NCBI GenBank assembly: GCA_036768485.1
Contig: JAVLUZ010000265.1
Coordinates: 1 to 64,000 of the forward strand
Origin: Mermis nigrescens
Taxonomy: Eukaryota > Nematoda > Enoplea > Mermithida > Mermithidae
DNA: 64,000 nt
Reading direction: 5' to 3'
Under the pieces are notes generated by a model. The model saw nothing but the letters and a program-made list of their open reading frames with translations, was not told where the DNA came from and made no database searches. The translations under genes were made by a program, and so were the position numbers. Below are positions 1 through 11,697 of the stretch, in pieces. How positions within the stretch are numbered: position 1 is the stretch's first letter; every line of letters begins with the position of its first letter.

Positions 1-244
1 TTTTATTTTCACGAATTTCAATTTGATACAATTTTTTGCTTGTTTAATGCTTAAGTGAGAAAAATTAATATGTATTCATAAATTAAGAATAATGAAGTCA
101 TTACTAGCCAAATGAAATTTTGCCCTTAATATGTATATCCGGTGAAAAATAGGTACAAATTTAACCGTTTTTGAAGAAGCATAGCACACTACATAATATG
201 CTAATGTAGCACCGGCACCGGTAAAAAAGCGGCACTGACATCAC
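1..244. other. AT-rich sequence, no gene seen
   Basis: No reading frame, splice pair or repeat family was recognised here. The sequence is AT-rich and runs directly into the (TA)n tract. Confidence 0.4.
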
Positions 245-411
<167 letters not shown>

Positions 412-1105
412 CTGAGAATCGTATTCGATGCGATTTTTTTAATCAATTTCAAAATTATGGAAATTATTGAAAAAACGGTAATACCGCTATAATTCCGCTA
501 AAGTATCATATCATTGCATAAAAACTGTATTTCTAGTATAAAAACAAGATTTAAAGGATGGCAAGCGAATATGATGTCTTATTAACTTTAATCTGACACT
601 TGAAAAAATAAGAAAATTGTGCCAAGCGATGACCGAAAATTATTTAAAAAACTACTTGATTCCTTATCTCGCTAGATAGTCGCGCATATGCTGTACGTGG
701 AAGAGGTCGCCGATACGCAATGAGAATCCATCATTTGAAGTGATGAAGTACACGCGTCAAGCATGTTTATGCCATAAACGGTGATGAAGCTAATTTATTT
801 TTTGCTTATAAAGAACTACTGAGAAAAATGAAATAAAAAGTACATAGAATCAACATTGGACTACTATTCCACAAAATACCCGTGCATAAAAATAACTTTT
901 GGTCAGTCAGATACTCTTTTAAAAACAACCGATGCCAAACCTGGGGTTATACGGTTCGATTTGTCAAGAAAATCTACATAAATAAGAGTCACTCAATTAA
1001 TCCAAAGTAATAGTCACTGCTTCTATTCAATTACCTTAAAGCTCAACTCTCGTTTCGTATAAATATCCGATTGCAACATATAAATGATCATTAGTCACCT
1101 AGTGG
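412..1105. other. Non-coding stretch, no supported gene
   Basis: No gene is supported. A CG-richer patch at about 665-790 has short open frames on both strands and may be an eroded exon, but I see no convincing splice pair around it. Confidence 0.3.
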
Positions 1106-1113
1106 TTGGTTAC

Positions 1114-1325
1114 CATAGGTGGGCGGCACCAAAATTCTTAGGGGTGCAAGATTTTTCAAAAGTCAGAAAATGGCTTAAAATGGTGGCATGTCGAAAAGAA
1201 CACCATTTTTTTAACGTTTCTCATCGAGCATTATCCATTGGCATCAAAAAATTGCAAAAAAACAAAAAAATTTCAAAAAATTGAATTCTGGGGGTATTTC
1301 AGTTTCTGCCCGACGCCCAGGTGTG
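1114..1325 (+). mobile_element. Family C MITE (hAT-type, 8-bp TSD)
   Basis: A 212-bp non-autonomous element. It starts CATAGGTGGGC and ends GCCCAGGTGTG, which form imperfect terminal inverted repeats. The flanks are TTGGTTAC on the left and GTGGTTAC on the right, an 8-bp target duplication with one mismatch. Internal landmarks shared by all copies are a CAACGTTTCTCATCGAGCA block and the phrase ATTGGCATCAAAAAATTGCG. It encodes nothing; the 66-codon frame inside it is incidental. Confidence 0.85.
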
Positions 1326-1867
1326 GTGGTTACTCTCGAAATAAAAAGAATGCCTAATTAGGCGCCTACATACGAAGCCGATTTACCCGAAAGATTCGTA
1401 TTTTGATCAGCCAGTTTCTTCGGCAAGTACGGAAAGAAGAGGTACCAAGTGTTGACGCGCATACATACATGTTAACCTACTAAATTACAAATAATACCGG
1501 ACCGGACCGTCAATACATTTTTTCAGGGTCTAGGGGCTTGACCGAGTCATAGAAAAATTTTCATCACTGACACACACGCAAAGATAAGTTTTAAATTGAT
1601 AAAATCGGCTTTCAGCACATGTAAATGCAAATGAGCAAAAACAAAGGAGAATGCGCTTTAATATAATAAAAATCTTTCAATAGAGGAAGCTTATTGATCT
1701 AGCGCGATAGTGGAATACATATGGAGTCCAGATTAAAAAACCGCATCAATTTTCATCAACTATTACTCGAGTTATGCGAGTTAGACTGCGACAGCGCAAG
1801 TCGTACAATGGAAGACGTGAAGTCTCTAATCAATCAATAACAAATAAATCGCGACGAACGCTTATTA

Positions 1868-2002
1868 ATGATTGGCAATTTATTCGGAGATCATCGACGC
1901 GCATTCAGCGATACCTATCCAAGCAACGCCTCATTTTCTGCTATTACGTTCATCGATATACGCACGCCACGTTGCGATTATAGACGCGCTACGCGGACAT
2001 TC
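1868..2002 (+). CDS. Possible exon ending at a strong donor (unrecognised)
   Basis: A 45-codon frame from ATG ends exactly at a strong donor, TTC|GTGAGTAC. The block is richer in CG than its surroundings, as the confirmed exons are. The same frame extends upstream to about 1720 but is broken by one TAA at about 1837. Residues are mixed and not low-complexity, but match no family I know. It could be a first coding exon, a 5' untranslated exon or a decayed exon. Confidence 0.2.
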
Positions 2003-2810
2003 GTGAGTACCTTTACGTACACATACACACCTACACTTCGCAGCAGCGTTCAAATTCATTAGGCATGAACTTGCACACTGTTTTGCATCCTGCGCACTAC
2101 ACTTATCCAGTAGAAGAAAGTGATCGATATTAAGAACTGGATCTGATTGGGTATTTTACGAAGAAGCTAGCAGTTAACTAAGAAAAAACTTTCTAATAAA
2201 CCTTATTCCTTCTATATTAGCTCATGGATAGTTAATATCATATGGTGTAATCATATTCCATTCTTATTGTCGATGAATGATTAGATGTGCGTCTGACCCA
2301 ATTCATTTCACTCGAACGTGCCCGGTCTCAGCGTAGCATTGTTTAACTAACAGTTCCTCAGATTAGTCGGCTGTGATGGGCTAAAAACACATTGTACAAA
2401 AAATAACCCTACTTTTTCGATTTCTTCATGCTAAGTTGTTAGGATTCTGCGTTACTGTCATCTCTTCGCGTTAAGCGAAATTAAGGATCAAGATTATTGT
2501 GTAAGACAATACCGAAAACAATTTTATTTTGCTGAGTTTGAGAATGAATAGGTGCATACGTAGATTATCCACATAATTGACCTTGCAGATTCAGCCAACC
2601 CCTGTCTCCTGTTTTAGAGACCGGAGAGAAGGCGACATTGGTGCAATTTGGTCAATAAATAAGTGACGCTTGGTATACATACATACATAGAAGCAACGAA
2701 TTCAAAAACTGCGGTAAAGCCAAAAATAATAGGGATTATATTTTATTTTCGATATGGTCCCCCTCTATGGATGGAGCGGGTTCGATGAAAGCTAATTCAA
2801 ATGAACTCAC

Positions 2811-2969
2811 CGTTTTCTCCGTATAAAGTTCTTCGAAGTCGAAAATTGAAGAAATTTCCTTGGTTGGCGGGGTCAGTTGCACCTGAATTCTGACAGTCTC
2901 AAACTGAACTCTTCTCTTTTGCGTTCGAGAACCGATTTTATCAACGTTTGGAAATCCATCGAAAACCAT
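2811..2969 (-). CDS. Internal exon of an unrecognised minus-strand gene
   Basis: On the minus strand a 159-nt block (53 codons, phase 0 at both ends) lies between a good acceptor (polypyrimidine then CCAG, at 2970-2973) and a consensus donor, GTGAGTTCAT (2801-2810). The translation is mixed and acidic, including VDKIGSRTQKRRVQFETVRI and SSIFDFEELYTEKT. No repeat family overlaps it. I do not recognise the protein, and no partner exon was found with confidence. It may belong to a gene transcribed leftward out of the window. Confidence 0.4.
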
Positions 2970-3182
2970 CTGGAAAGGAATAACAGAAATATGTACGTAT
3001 CAGGCTCCAGAACCGAACTATCGACTGAACAGGATTTTACGTGCACAGCCCTTTTAAATCAAGCAGAATTGCCTACATTACCTTTAAGCGTTAGCAAACA
3101 AGCGTGTCTCGCGTTGTACTATTTTAATTTGGGAAGTTATTATTACTTGCAGTTTTCAATCTGATGCAAATCTACTGTAGTA

Positions 3183-3482
3183 CTAAGCGCGGCGCGCAGG
3201 GTTGTGGGGGTTTATTCTCATATTGGGTTTTTTAGGCCGTTGGAGGTATTTTTGGAGTAAGTTAAGAATATGGCATCCTTGGATCGAGCCGTTTAATCGT
3301 CCCACCCAACACTTAAATCGACAGTTGCCTGCAACTTTGCAAGTATGGCTCAGATTTTCACCAAAATTTTTTCCGCGCTTCAATTTATCATGTTCTACCA
3401 GTTTGGCACAAAAATTTTGGCATTCCGTATTCGTTTTGCTCCTTTTCGAAAAGTACCATATTCTTAACTTTAGCTGACATTA
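3183..3482 (+). mobile_element. Family H short inverted-terminal element
   Basis: A block bounded by GTTAAGAATATGG (near 3259) and CCATATTCTTAAC (near 3460), which are inverted. An inverted second copy lies at about 42724-42930, sharing the stretch with AAACGGCTCGATCCAAGG and the CATGATAAATTGAAGCGCGG segment. The 66-codon and 91-codon frames across it are non-coding by-products. Confidence 0.6.
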
Positions 3483-3585
3483 TGGACCAGACCCAAAATT
3501 TTTTTCCACGTTTTTGGGAGGTCTGAAATCGTTAAAAATAGAGCGCCTGTGCTAAAAAATCAGTGTTTTTTTAAGTAGAAAAATC

Positions 3586-4657
3586 CGGCACTTTACAGTT
3601 TAGAAGGACAAAAATTTTGAAGATTTTTTTCTCCAAAATTACCATTTTCTGAGGTAATTTTGCACGCTGAGAACGGATTCAGCATTCATTTTTGGTTTCA
3701 GACAAAATTTGGGTGAAAAATGAGGTTGAAAAATTTCAAAATAACTTTTTCTTAATATTTTTGCATATTCTAGGATAATTTTGCACGCTGATAACGAACT
3801 TAGCATTCATTTTTCATTTGCGTCAAAATTTAAGAGAAAAATCAGGTGCTTTGTCATTATTGTGAAAAATATCAAAAATTTTTTTTCGTATTTTTGCCTA
3901 TTCTCAGGTAATTTTGCACGCTGATCACGAATTTAGCATTCATTTGGAATGGAATTTACAATCCTGGAAAGTGTCAAATTTTCAAAAAAAGAGATTTTCT
4001 AACTGGCTTTGGGATGGGGAGTTCATATTTGAAAGAATTAGGTGGCGGTCGGCATTACTGACCGAGTTACATACAGGCTGTTGAAGTTCACGTGCTTAAG
4101 AATAGGCGAAAAAAGGAAAAAATGGCGTTTGGGTTTTCCAGTTTTCAGTTCGTGGTGACAGCAATTGCTTGCGGATTCAGATTGGTGCCAGACATGGGCT
4201 AAGCCTAAGGCATAAATTGAGCAAAAATTGCTCCGCTCGCTTCGATCGCTCCGCAAATTTCGTTCCATTTATCTCAGACTTAGCCCATGCGCCGGCATCA
4301 ATGTGAATGCACATAACTAAGCCTAAGCCTAAGACATTGGTAACCCCGCTCAGTCACAGTTCCCCGGCGCTTCGGAGACTAATCCAGAACATTACCGATT
4401 TTTTTAAATTTTTCACGAAAATGACAAAAAACGGATTTTTCACCCAAATTTTGACGGAAATGACAAATGAATGCTTAATTTGTCATCAGCGTGCGAAATT
4501 AACCTAGAATGTGCAAAAATACGAAGAAATTTTTCTTGAAATTTTTCACAAAAATGACAAAAAACCTCATTTTTCACCCAAATTTTGTCTACAAACAAAT
4601 GGTAATTTTGGGGAAAAATTTTCCAAATTTTTGTCCTCCTAAACTGCATAAGTGCCG
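3586..4657. mobile_element. Long-TIR element P (fold-back-like, non-autonomous)
   Basis: The outer 60-100 bp are inverted: the left end reads CGGCACTTTACAGTTTAGAA and the right end reads as its diverged complement (CTAAACTGCATAAGTGCCG). Inverted similarity continues inward for roughly 250-300 bp as AT-rich blocks around AATTTTGCACGCTGA. AAAATC is present on both flanks. The centre (about 4190-4335) holds copies of AAGCCTAAGCCTAAG, which resembles TTAGGC telomere repeat. No transposase frame exists. Confidence 0.6.
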
Positions 4658-4925
4658 AAAATCCTATGTACACATGTAATAGAAGTCTTTGATGCATTTT
4701 TGTATAAAAATTCCGCGCACTACTAGAAATATGATTAGTATACGGTATTTCTGTTGAAACTTGAATTTCCTTCCTTCCGTAAAGCATTTTAGCTAATTCT
4801 GGAAGTCGTTTTTGACAAAAACTATAGGTAATTTATCAAATGGCGCGGAGCGCCCGAAAATTTTAAAATTTTAGCTCTCTAAAACGCATTTTTGTATTAC
4901 AAAAACTAGCCAATTCCGTGTAGAA

Positions 4926-5304
4926 CATTGTTTTTTGAACAAGGTCCGTTTGTACATGTACAAAGATGGTCCCCCAAAGTCTTTGTACATTTTGTACACA
5001 TGTATTTGTACATTTTGTATTTTAGCTAATTTCTAGGTTTCGGGGTGGGGGTGAAAATCACTAGGAATCGTCTGAAACGCGCCGAAAAATTTGACATTTT
5101 CCCTTTTGAAATGCAATTTCTACCATTATTAAGATATATAGAACACACATTTACTCATTTCGGCGCTAAGTGCCGAAAATTTTTGTAAATTTCAGACCTT
5201 TTTTGCAATTTTTGTCTTCTCCAAAAATCTTTGTACATGTACAAAGGCGGTCCCTAAAAGTCTTTGTACATCAGTAAAAATTTTTGCCGAATACAAAAAC
5301 ACTG
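4926..5304 (+). mobile_element. Family B MITE (CAGTG ends, hAT-type)
   Basis: Starts CATTGTTTTTTGAACAAGG and ends AATACAAAAACACTG. Flanks GTGTAGAA and GTGCAGTA agree at 6 of 8 positions, as expected for an old 8-bp duplication. TTTGTACATGTACAAAG-type palindromes lie near both ends, which is the signature of family B. Confidence 0.7.
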
Positions 5305-5399
5305 GTGCAGTAGATAAGGATTTTCAATCATAGTGAAGTTATAGACCAGATTGTCGATAACAATGCTGCAATTGGCGCTAAGCTAGCGTTTAAAGATTT

Positions 5400-5984
5400 A
5401 TAACAAGTAAGAATTAAATCAATCCGGCACGAAGCTCGGAAAATTTTTGAAGTTTTTCCTCTCTAAAAACGTATTCTAACATTACAAAAATTTTCTAAAA
5501 ATGCCAAATAAGTCCAAAATTTTTCCATTTCCCAAAATTTTGGTTAACAAATAGACCAAAAAGTGGAAAAACGGTGGTTCACATATGTATTAAGATAGCC
5601 ACGTGATAAGTACGTATACAGCAAGTAGTATCCGGTGAAATCTGTCACTAACAGGTTTAAATTGAGTCAAGTCGAAAACAAATAAGGCAGTGCTCTGATT
5701 GTTTCTGTAGATTCATGTGAGTGACTGACCAAAATATTGGTGTCTGCATTTAAAATAAGCCTAAATAATGGGGTGCGACTTCCGCTTTGCTCCCTTCCAA
5801 TCGTCGCATCCCTTTACTCAGGCTTATTTTGAACGCTGGCACTAACATTTTGGCCAGTCCATGATACTAAGCCTAAGCCTAATAAGTAAGTAAACCAATG
5901 CAAAACATTACGAATACCTTGATATTTTTAATGCTTTTCTTATAAGCGCTCTGCGCTGGCTAGCTTAGGGAAAAGGTAAAATCT
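5400..5984. other. Non-coding, short TTAGGC-like motif
   Basis: No gene is supported. At about 5871-5886 there is a CTAAGCCTAAGCCTAA run, and single AAGCCTAA or AGGCTTA motifs lie at 5755 and 5820, resembling the tandem motif inside element P. Confidence 0.3.
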
Positions 5985-6424
5985 GGAAAGGGAATAATGA
6001 CAAACTGGTTTAACCCAGAAAGTGGGAAATGGAAAAAATGGGTAAAAGCCGAGAGATGGAAAATGGAAAAAAGGGGTAAAATCCGAGAATGGAAAATTTT
6101 TACGTTTAGAATTTTTCCACTGAATATGGTAGATTAAGTTAAAAGCACGGATATCTCGATTTCCTTAGTTGTAATTTCGTATTCGTGGCCAAGATGGAAA
6201 ATCGTTGGTAATTGAAAGAATGGGTGAAATTCGGAAAATGGTGAGTAAATGAAAGACATAAAATGGAAAATTTTTCATTTTCAAATTTTTTTCATCAAAA
6301 ATGGTTCTTATGTGCAAGATTACGCTAAAATCAATAATATTCTAATGTCTCGAGTTGAAATTTCATATTTATAGGAGGCCAAGATGGAAAATTGCCATGG
6401 AAAAAATGAGTAAAATCTGAAGTG
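5985..6424 (+). repeat. Family J repeat (GGAAAATGGAAAA-rich)
   Basis: Diverged purine-rich units around AAATGGAAAATTTTTC, each followed by text like CCAAGATGGAAAAT. The inverted counterpart is at about 44760-45215. Internal period is roughly 180-200 bp. No coding potential. Confidence 0.6.
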
Positions 6425-7573
6425 AACTGAAATAATTTATTGCTGAAGCGCGACAATTACAAAGGATGCAAGAGAATAATAAAACGTACGATCAATACAG
6501 TAAAAACGTACAACAAAAGGCGACAAGCGACATAAAAATGACGATTTAAGCTCGCCTTCAAATAAATTTGGATAAAACGACATCAATTAATCTAGATTTG
6601 AATATATTTAAGTTAGGGGAAGAAACTACAAAATCAGGTAGGTGATTCCAAGCAGAGAAATACTCATGAAAAATATCGGATTTTTGTAAATTCGAGCAAA
6701 CAAGAAGAACAATTAGCTTAAAGTGATTTGTGCAGCGAGTAGTATTTTTATTGAGCACAAAAACCGGTTATGGAAAGACTAGACCTTTGACTAATAATTT
6801 GATACATCATACATAAGCAAATATGCAGGTGACGTAATTCTAATCGACACAAGATAAGTTGTTTAAGGCGTTCCTCGTAAGAAAGCGGGCTATCCAACTA
6901 CGTATTTAGTGAATTTACACTGAAGAGTCTCAAGCCTGTTTATATCACTAATATAAAAGGAGTTCCATAAGGCACAAGAATATGCGAGGATCGGTCTGAC
7001 GTAAGCAATGAAGGCCTTGATGAGATTATTTTTATCACGCTGAAAAGAAGTATTTTTAATTAAGATAGATCTCAAGAAAGCTTTTTTGATCATACTTCTG
7101 TAATGGTCCTTAAATTTTAAGTTTTGTGAAATTAGCACACCTAAATCGCGAACAAACACAGAATCGTCAGTAATAACTTGAGTATTGAGTGTCCATGACA
7201 ATTTAGGATTATCTTTGCCCAAATTTGAGCTGCTTATTAAGAATACAATATATGTAAACAATTTTTGGTGGCCCAAATATAAATTCTATTTAAATCAGTG
7301 TGAAGTATTTGATGACTCCAGGAAAGATTAAATATTTTAAGGTCATCCACAAACATAACAGTCGAACTTAACAAGTTATCAAAGATATCATTAATAAAAA
7401 TCAAAAACAACTTAGGTCCAAGAATGGACCCTTGAATAACTCCACTTGTAACTGTGGCATACTGATTAACGCGAACACACTGAAAACGATTAGATAGAAA
7501 AGCCTTTAACCAACTAAACAGGTGTTGTTTAATACCGTAACTAGTTAAGTTTATAAGAAGTTCAGATCTAGAC
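6425..7573 (-). pseudogene. CR1-like LINE fragment, reverse transcriptase 3' part
   Basis: On the minus strand this decodes to the C-terminal half of a non-LTR reverse transcriptase. Visible parts are the GVIQGSILGP segment, a MFVDDLK version of the catalytic FADD box (near 7350), a RDLGVLIS block, and an AYVRPILAYSCALWN block. Frames are broken several times, for example near 6890 and 7276. The element is interrupted by a hAT-type insertion (7574-10317) and resumes at 10326. The presence of VDD instead of ADD and the broken frames say it is dead. Confidence 0.85.
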
Positions 7574-10317
7574 TAGTGATCGACCGGGGCGACTTTTTTG
7601 GCCGGGGCCGGGGCAGTACCGGGGCTGAAAAAAATCCCCGGCCGGGGCCGGGGCTGGCCGGGGTCAGACAAGGAAAATATTATTGCATGACACATACTTC
7701 GGGTGGGCACGGCATAGGAAAAGAAATAATGAGCGACTGCTCCATTCAGTAGTAAATGGCAAGTGCAAAGTTAGGTGCGCCTTTTCATATCAAGTTTTAT
7801 TACTATTTATGTCACAAGAAACAAATTTAGTTCAGTGTTTCATTGTCTGAATCATCAATAAAGTCTATGTCGCTGCTATTAGCACACTCTATATCATTTG
7901 AATCTTTGCTACTGCTACTGCTGCTGTAGCGATTGGATGCAATAGGTATTGGATGTAATAAATGAGACATCACACATTCCCATAAGGGGGAGGGGTATTA
8001 CCCCCTCAGGGTCCAAGACACAAGTCACTGTCAGACGATTTTTGGTGAAAACCTTTTGAATTTTCTGAACTCAATTTTTTAGTATGGCAAAAGTGTACCT
8101 AACTATTAGAATTTCACGAAGTGATACATTATTTTAGAATGTGAGCTTGAGTAAATAGATAAACTATCACTATAAAACATGCGTGTAATCGCTTAAAATT
8201 TTATGAGGGTCCCTCAGTATACGTGTAACGGCTGGAAATCTAGGGTAGGGGTTCCTCGCCATTTTTAGAAGGAGGGGTTAGCGACTAGATCAATAATGGT
8301 AAAAACACATAACAATAGCCAAAAAGCGCAGATTTTCGCCAAATAATGGGGGAGGGTGGTCAAATATTTTCTGACTTTCAAGGAAGTTCGGGTCTTCAGA
8401 GCGTGGATGGGGATGGCCCAAACCCCTGTCACATGTATATTTCTCGGCCATTTTCAGGGGAAGGGGGTAAGCGGCTCCATTTTTGCAGCCGCTTACCCCC
8501 TGAAAATCTTTAAAATGGTAGAATTCGCAATAAGGAATTCTACACCTTTTACAGTTTTTGTTCTTCAAAAATCTTTGTACATGTACAAAGACGGTCCTGA
8601 AACGTCTTTGTACATCAGCAAAAATCTTCGCCGAATACAAAAAGACCGTGCTTCTAAATGTGATAATTCGGCCTGAATTTAGTTGATAATATTAGCTCGG
8701 CGCGAAGTGCCGAAATTTTTATGAGCTTTTGATGGAATTCAGACATAAAACACGACTGGAAAAGCTAAAACAACTTGTACTACAAAATCAGAAATATTAA
8801 AGAAATTGTAATATGCGAATTAAATCTTGTAATAAGCAACACTGCGCTTAAAATGGAAAAATGGAAAAATGTCAAATATTCAGAAAACCCAAAAATTAGC
8901 CAAATATATACACTACTAAAGGTCGAAAAACTATGTTCTACCACACTGAAATCGTTACTGTACCATATTAAAGTATACAAAAATTTGCATGTACAAAACA
9001 GTGTTTTTTGTATTCGCCAAAGATTTTTCCCGATGTACAAAGACTTTTTAGGACTATCTTTGTACATGTACAAAGATTTTTGGGAAGATAAAAACTGTAA
9101 AAAGGTGTAAAATTCCAAAAAATTTAGGCGCTTTGCTCCGATATGAAAAATTATCTGTCCTTATCTTTAAAATGGCAAAATTTGTATTTAGAATGGAAAA
9201 ATGTCAAATTTCTAGGCGCTTTGCTCCGTTTTGAGACAATTTTAGTAATTTTTGGCGTTAGAAACCCAGAAATTAGCTAAAATGTACAATCAAAAGTCAA
9301 AAGACCCTGTTTTACCACACTAAAATCGCTACTGTACCATATTATAGTAACCAAACATTTAAGTGTACAAAATGTACAAACATTTTTGGGGACCATCTTC
9401 GTACATGCAAAAACGGACCATGTACAAAAAAACACTGGTACAAAATGTACAAAGACTTTTGGGTACCATCTTTGTTCATGTATATACAAAGGTACATTGT
9501 ACAAAAAAACACTGTCACATACTGATAGTATGCGAAAACGTGTATGTTTAAAAATATATTTATATGATATAGCTATAAAAATTTGTTAGCTCATACAACG
9601 ACCTTTTCGGAAATCTTTGTACAAGCACAAGAAGCTCGTACAACAAAATAGAGTCGGCTAATAATAGTCCACCACTTAATTTCTGGTCCTCCAATTTGGG
9701 ATTTCATCCCTACCTCAACTCTGGACCTTAGGAAACTATTTGAGACATATTTAGTTTATCGGATCGGACGCAATTCTGCAGCGTATTTTACATTCGCCTA
9801 TAATTAACCTCCGTCCTAATAACTATTACACAAGAAACGCGTTTTAAAGCACGCGGTTCCCATTCAATTAAATGTAAAAGTGTTTTTTGTAAAAATAGTT
9901 TGTTGAAAACGTACAATTTCCAACTAGAAATAGAACGTATTTGTCAACTCTAAATCCTTTAGCCATAGCTATGAATAAATGAGTTAAAAGTAGCATTTAC
10001 TTTAAATAAGTTAAGTGGAAGAATCGAAAACATGCAGATTTTCCTGAACATTTATCCAGTAAAAGCTCATTTATACACAGTAGCGAAGTTATAAGAAGGA
10101 CTAAGTAAGTATACATATGGTCTAATCAGTACAGTTCTCAAAATTAACACTTGCTCATTGATAAATAAATGCCAGTATCACAGCCTGTACAAAATACGAA
10201 TTACACTAAATTTTTTCTCGGCCCCGGCCATTTTTTGACCTTGCCTCCAGCCGGGCCGGGATGCTTAAAAATGGCCGGGGATTGCCGGGCTGGGGCTGGG
10301 GCGCCGGTCGATCACTA
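7574..10317. mobile_element. Family A hAT-type element, copy 1 (2.74 kb)
   Basis: Ends are TAGTGATCGACCGG and CCGGTCGATCACTA, followed inward by GC-rich GGCCGGGGCCGGGG stretches. Flanks ATCTAGAC and GTCTAGAC form an 8-bp duplication with one mismatch, diagnostic of hAT-type insertion. It sits inside the RT region of a CR1-like LINE. No full transposase remains. On the minus strand at about 7835-7930 a short acidic, serine-rich tail can be read (ends [11 protein letters not shown] then stop), probably the last codons of a lost transposase. The right half contains family-B-like sequence with TTTGTACATGTACAAAG palindromes. Confidence 0.85.
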
Positions 10318-10560
10318 GTCTAGACTTTATCAAAAGCTTTGGCAAAGTCTATATAAATAATATCAACAGTTTCTTTTCATTCCATTGATTGAACCCAAGA
10401 ATATTTACAATTTAACAATTACAATTCGCAAGATTTATTTTTTGGAAATCATATTGAAAAGGTGATACTAAATTATTAGTTGACAAATAAATTGATAGTT
10501 GAGTATTAATAATACTTTTCATTATCTTACAAAATGGAATTTTTTTGTTTTTCTTTCTTC
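10318..10560 (-). pseudogene. CR1-like LINE fragment, upstream part
   Basis: Continuation of the LINE split by family A. On the minus strand the conserved DIIYIDFAKAFDK motif of reverse transcriptase lies directly at the break (10330-10370). The sequence then degrades and is lost by about 10560. Confidence 0.8.
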
Positions 10561-11602
10561 TAGCCCGTATCTTATTTTTTCTGGATTGTTTAAGTCGCGC
10601 GCTAGGGGCTAAATAAATTATACATACTAATTAAGAAATTCGGCGCGAAGTGCTGGAAGTTTTCGCGATTTTTCACTAAAAAACCAAAGGGGCGGACAGG
10701 TCCGTATCCAGGCTTTTATTTTAGGGGGGGTACGGCCACGATCAAATTTTTTTCAAAGTATGAGGGGGACCAAAGGATGATTAAAAACGTTTTACGACCA
10801 CTAGAGCTGTACGGTTTTTAAATTTTGGTACCCAGATGCCTTGAATATGGTGAAAATCCAATGGACACCCTCTTGAACAGATCTCACTTTCTGCATAAAA
10901 CCTGTGCAGAAAAGAACACAGATGCAAAATACGTTTTAGGTTGTTTATGACTAAAAATGGAGTGCTTAAACCGTGCGCCTGGGACTAAATAGACTGCAAT
11001 TATAATTCTGGAATTCGACGCGAAGCGCCGAAATTTTTTTTGCGATTTTTGGCTAAAAAAAGCAAAGGGGGAGTAGTAGAAGAAAAAATCATTCTCACAT
11101 TCTATTTTGGTGGGGAGGGGAAGCACGTACTCCTTTCACCTATTCCTCCCTGGATGAAGGCCTGTGGGCGGGGGAGAATAAAGCAAAGAGTCGTTTTCAG
11201 GTTCCATAGGGGCACGTGTCCATCTATTTCTCCTGGATATGGGCCTTGCTGGATTCTCAATTTTTAGTAAGGCAAATTTCAAAGAATGCAATGTTTTTAG
11301 GCTTTGATCGACCAAAAACGGGTGTAGCGACATGGGGTGCAGCGGGCGCCATTGCATCCCATAAACTGAAAAAAATTCTGTACAAATTCACAAAAAAAAA
11401 CAAGCAAGGCGGACCAGCTTTTAACAAACGAGTTTTATCGGGTTATCTATCGAATATTCAGTGAAAAAAAGGAAATCAGTAACGACCGATCACACAAATC
11501 TGTGATACCTCTGCCCGATACATTCTAAAATTCTTGTTAGTTTTAATAACCAATTTTTGTTTTATGCTCGAATGATTAATATTGTCTCTTTTTTGCTAAA
11601 CA
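10561..11602. other. UPB1 upstream region with two related repeat blocks
   Basis: Two diverged copies of one repeat start near 10635 and 11010. Each begins with a GGCGCGAAGCGCC-like palindrome and continues GCGATTTTTxxCTAAAAAA. No TATA box or initiator could be assigned before the UPB1 start codon. The 82-codon frame at 11216-11464 looks incidental. Confidence 0.4.
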
Positions 11603-11697
11603 ATGGATTCGTTGGAAGATATATTGGGTCGAAACATTTCGACCGGAAGCTCTGACTGGGAAACCGTCGTCAATCTGCTTTATGGCAAACAGCTGAA
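11603..11697 (+). CDS. UPB1: UPB1 exon 1
   Basis: Codons 1-31 plus two bases. ATG is in the good context AACAATGG. The motif [10 protein letters not shown] near the end matches the LLYGKE-type motif of homologous N-termini, which fixes the reading frame. The donor is GAA|GTATTG. Confidence 0.88.

Larger units (their letters stand above)
3483..5405 (+). repeat. Family I repeat, interrupted by two other elements
   Basis: Starts with a segment reading GACCAGACCCAAAATTTTT and continues past 4658, where the text resumes with AATCCTATGTACACATG. It is split by a long-TIR element (3586-4657) and a family B MITE (4926-5304). Two further copies stand in tandem at about 43625-44515. The part near 4850 carries a diverged form of the GGCGCGAAGCGCC palindrome. 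Confidence 0.6.

Noticed and set aside
8290..9118. Overlapping open frames of 106-116 codons on both strands
   Set aside because: They lie in the family A element, recur in mutated form in copy 2, and encode no domain.
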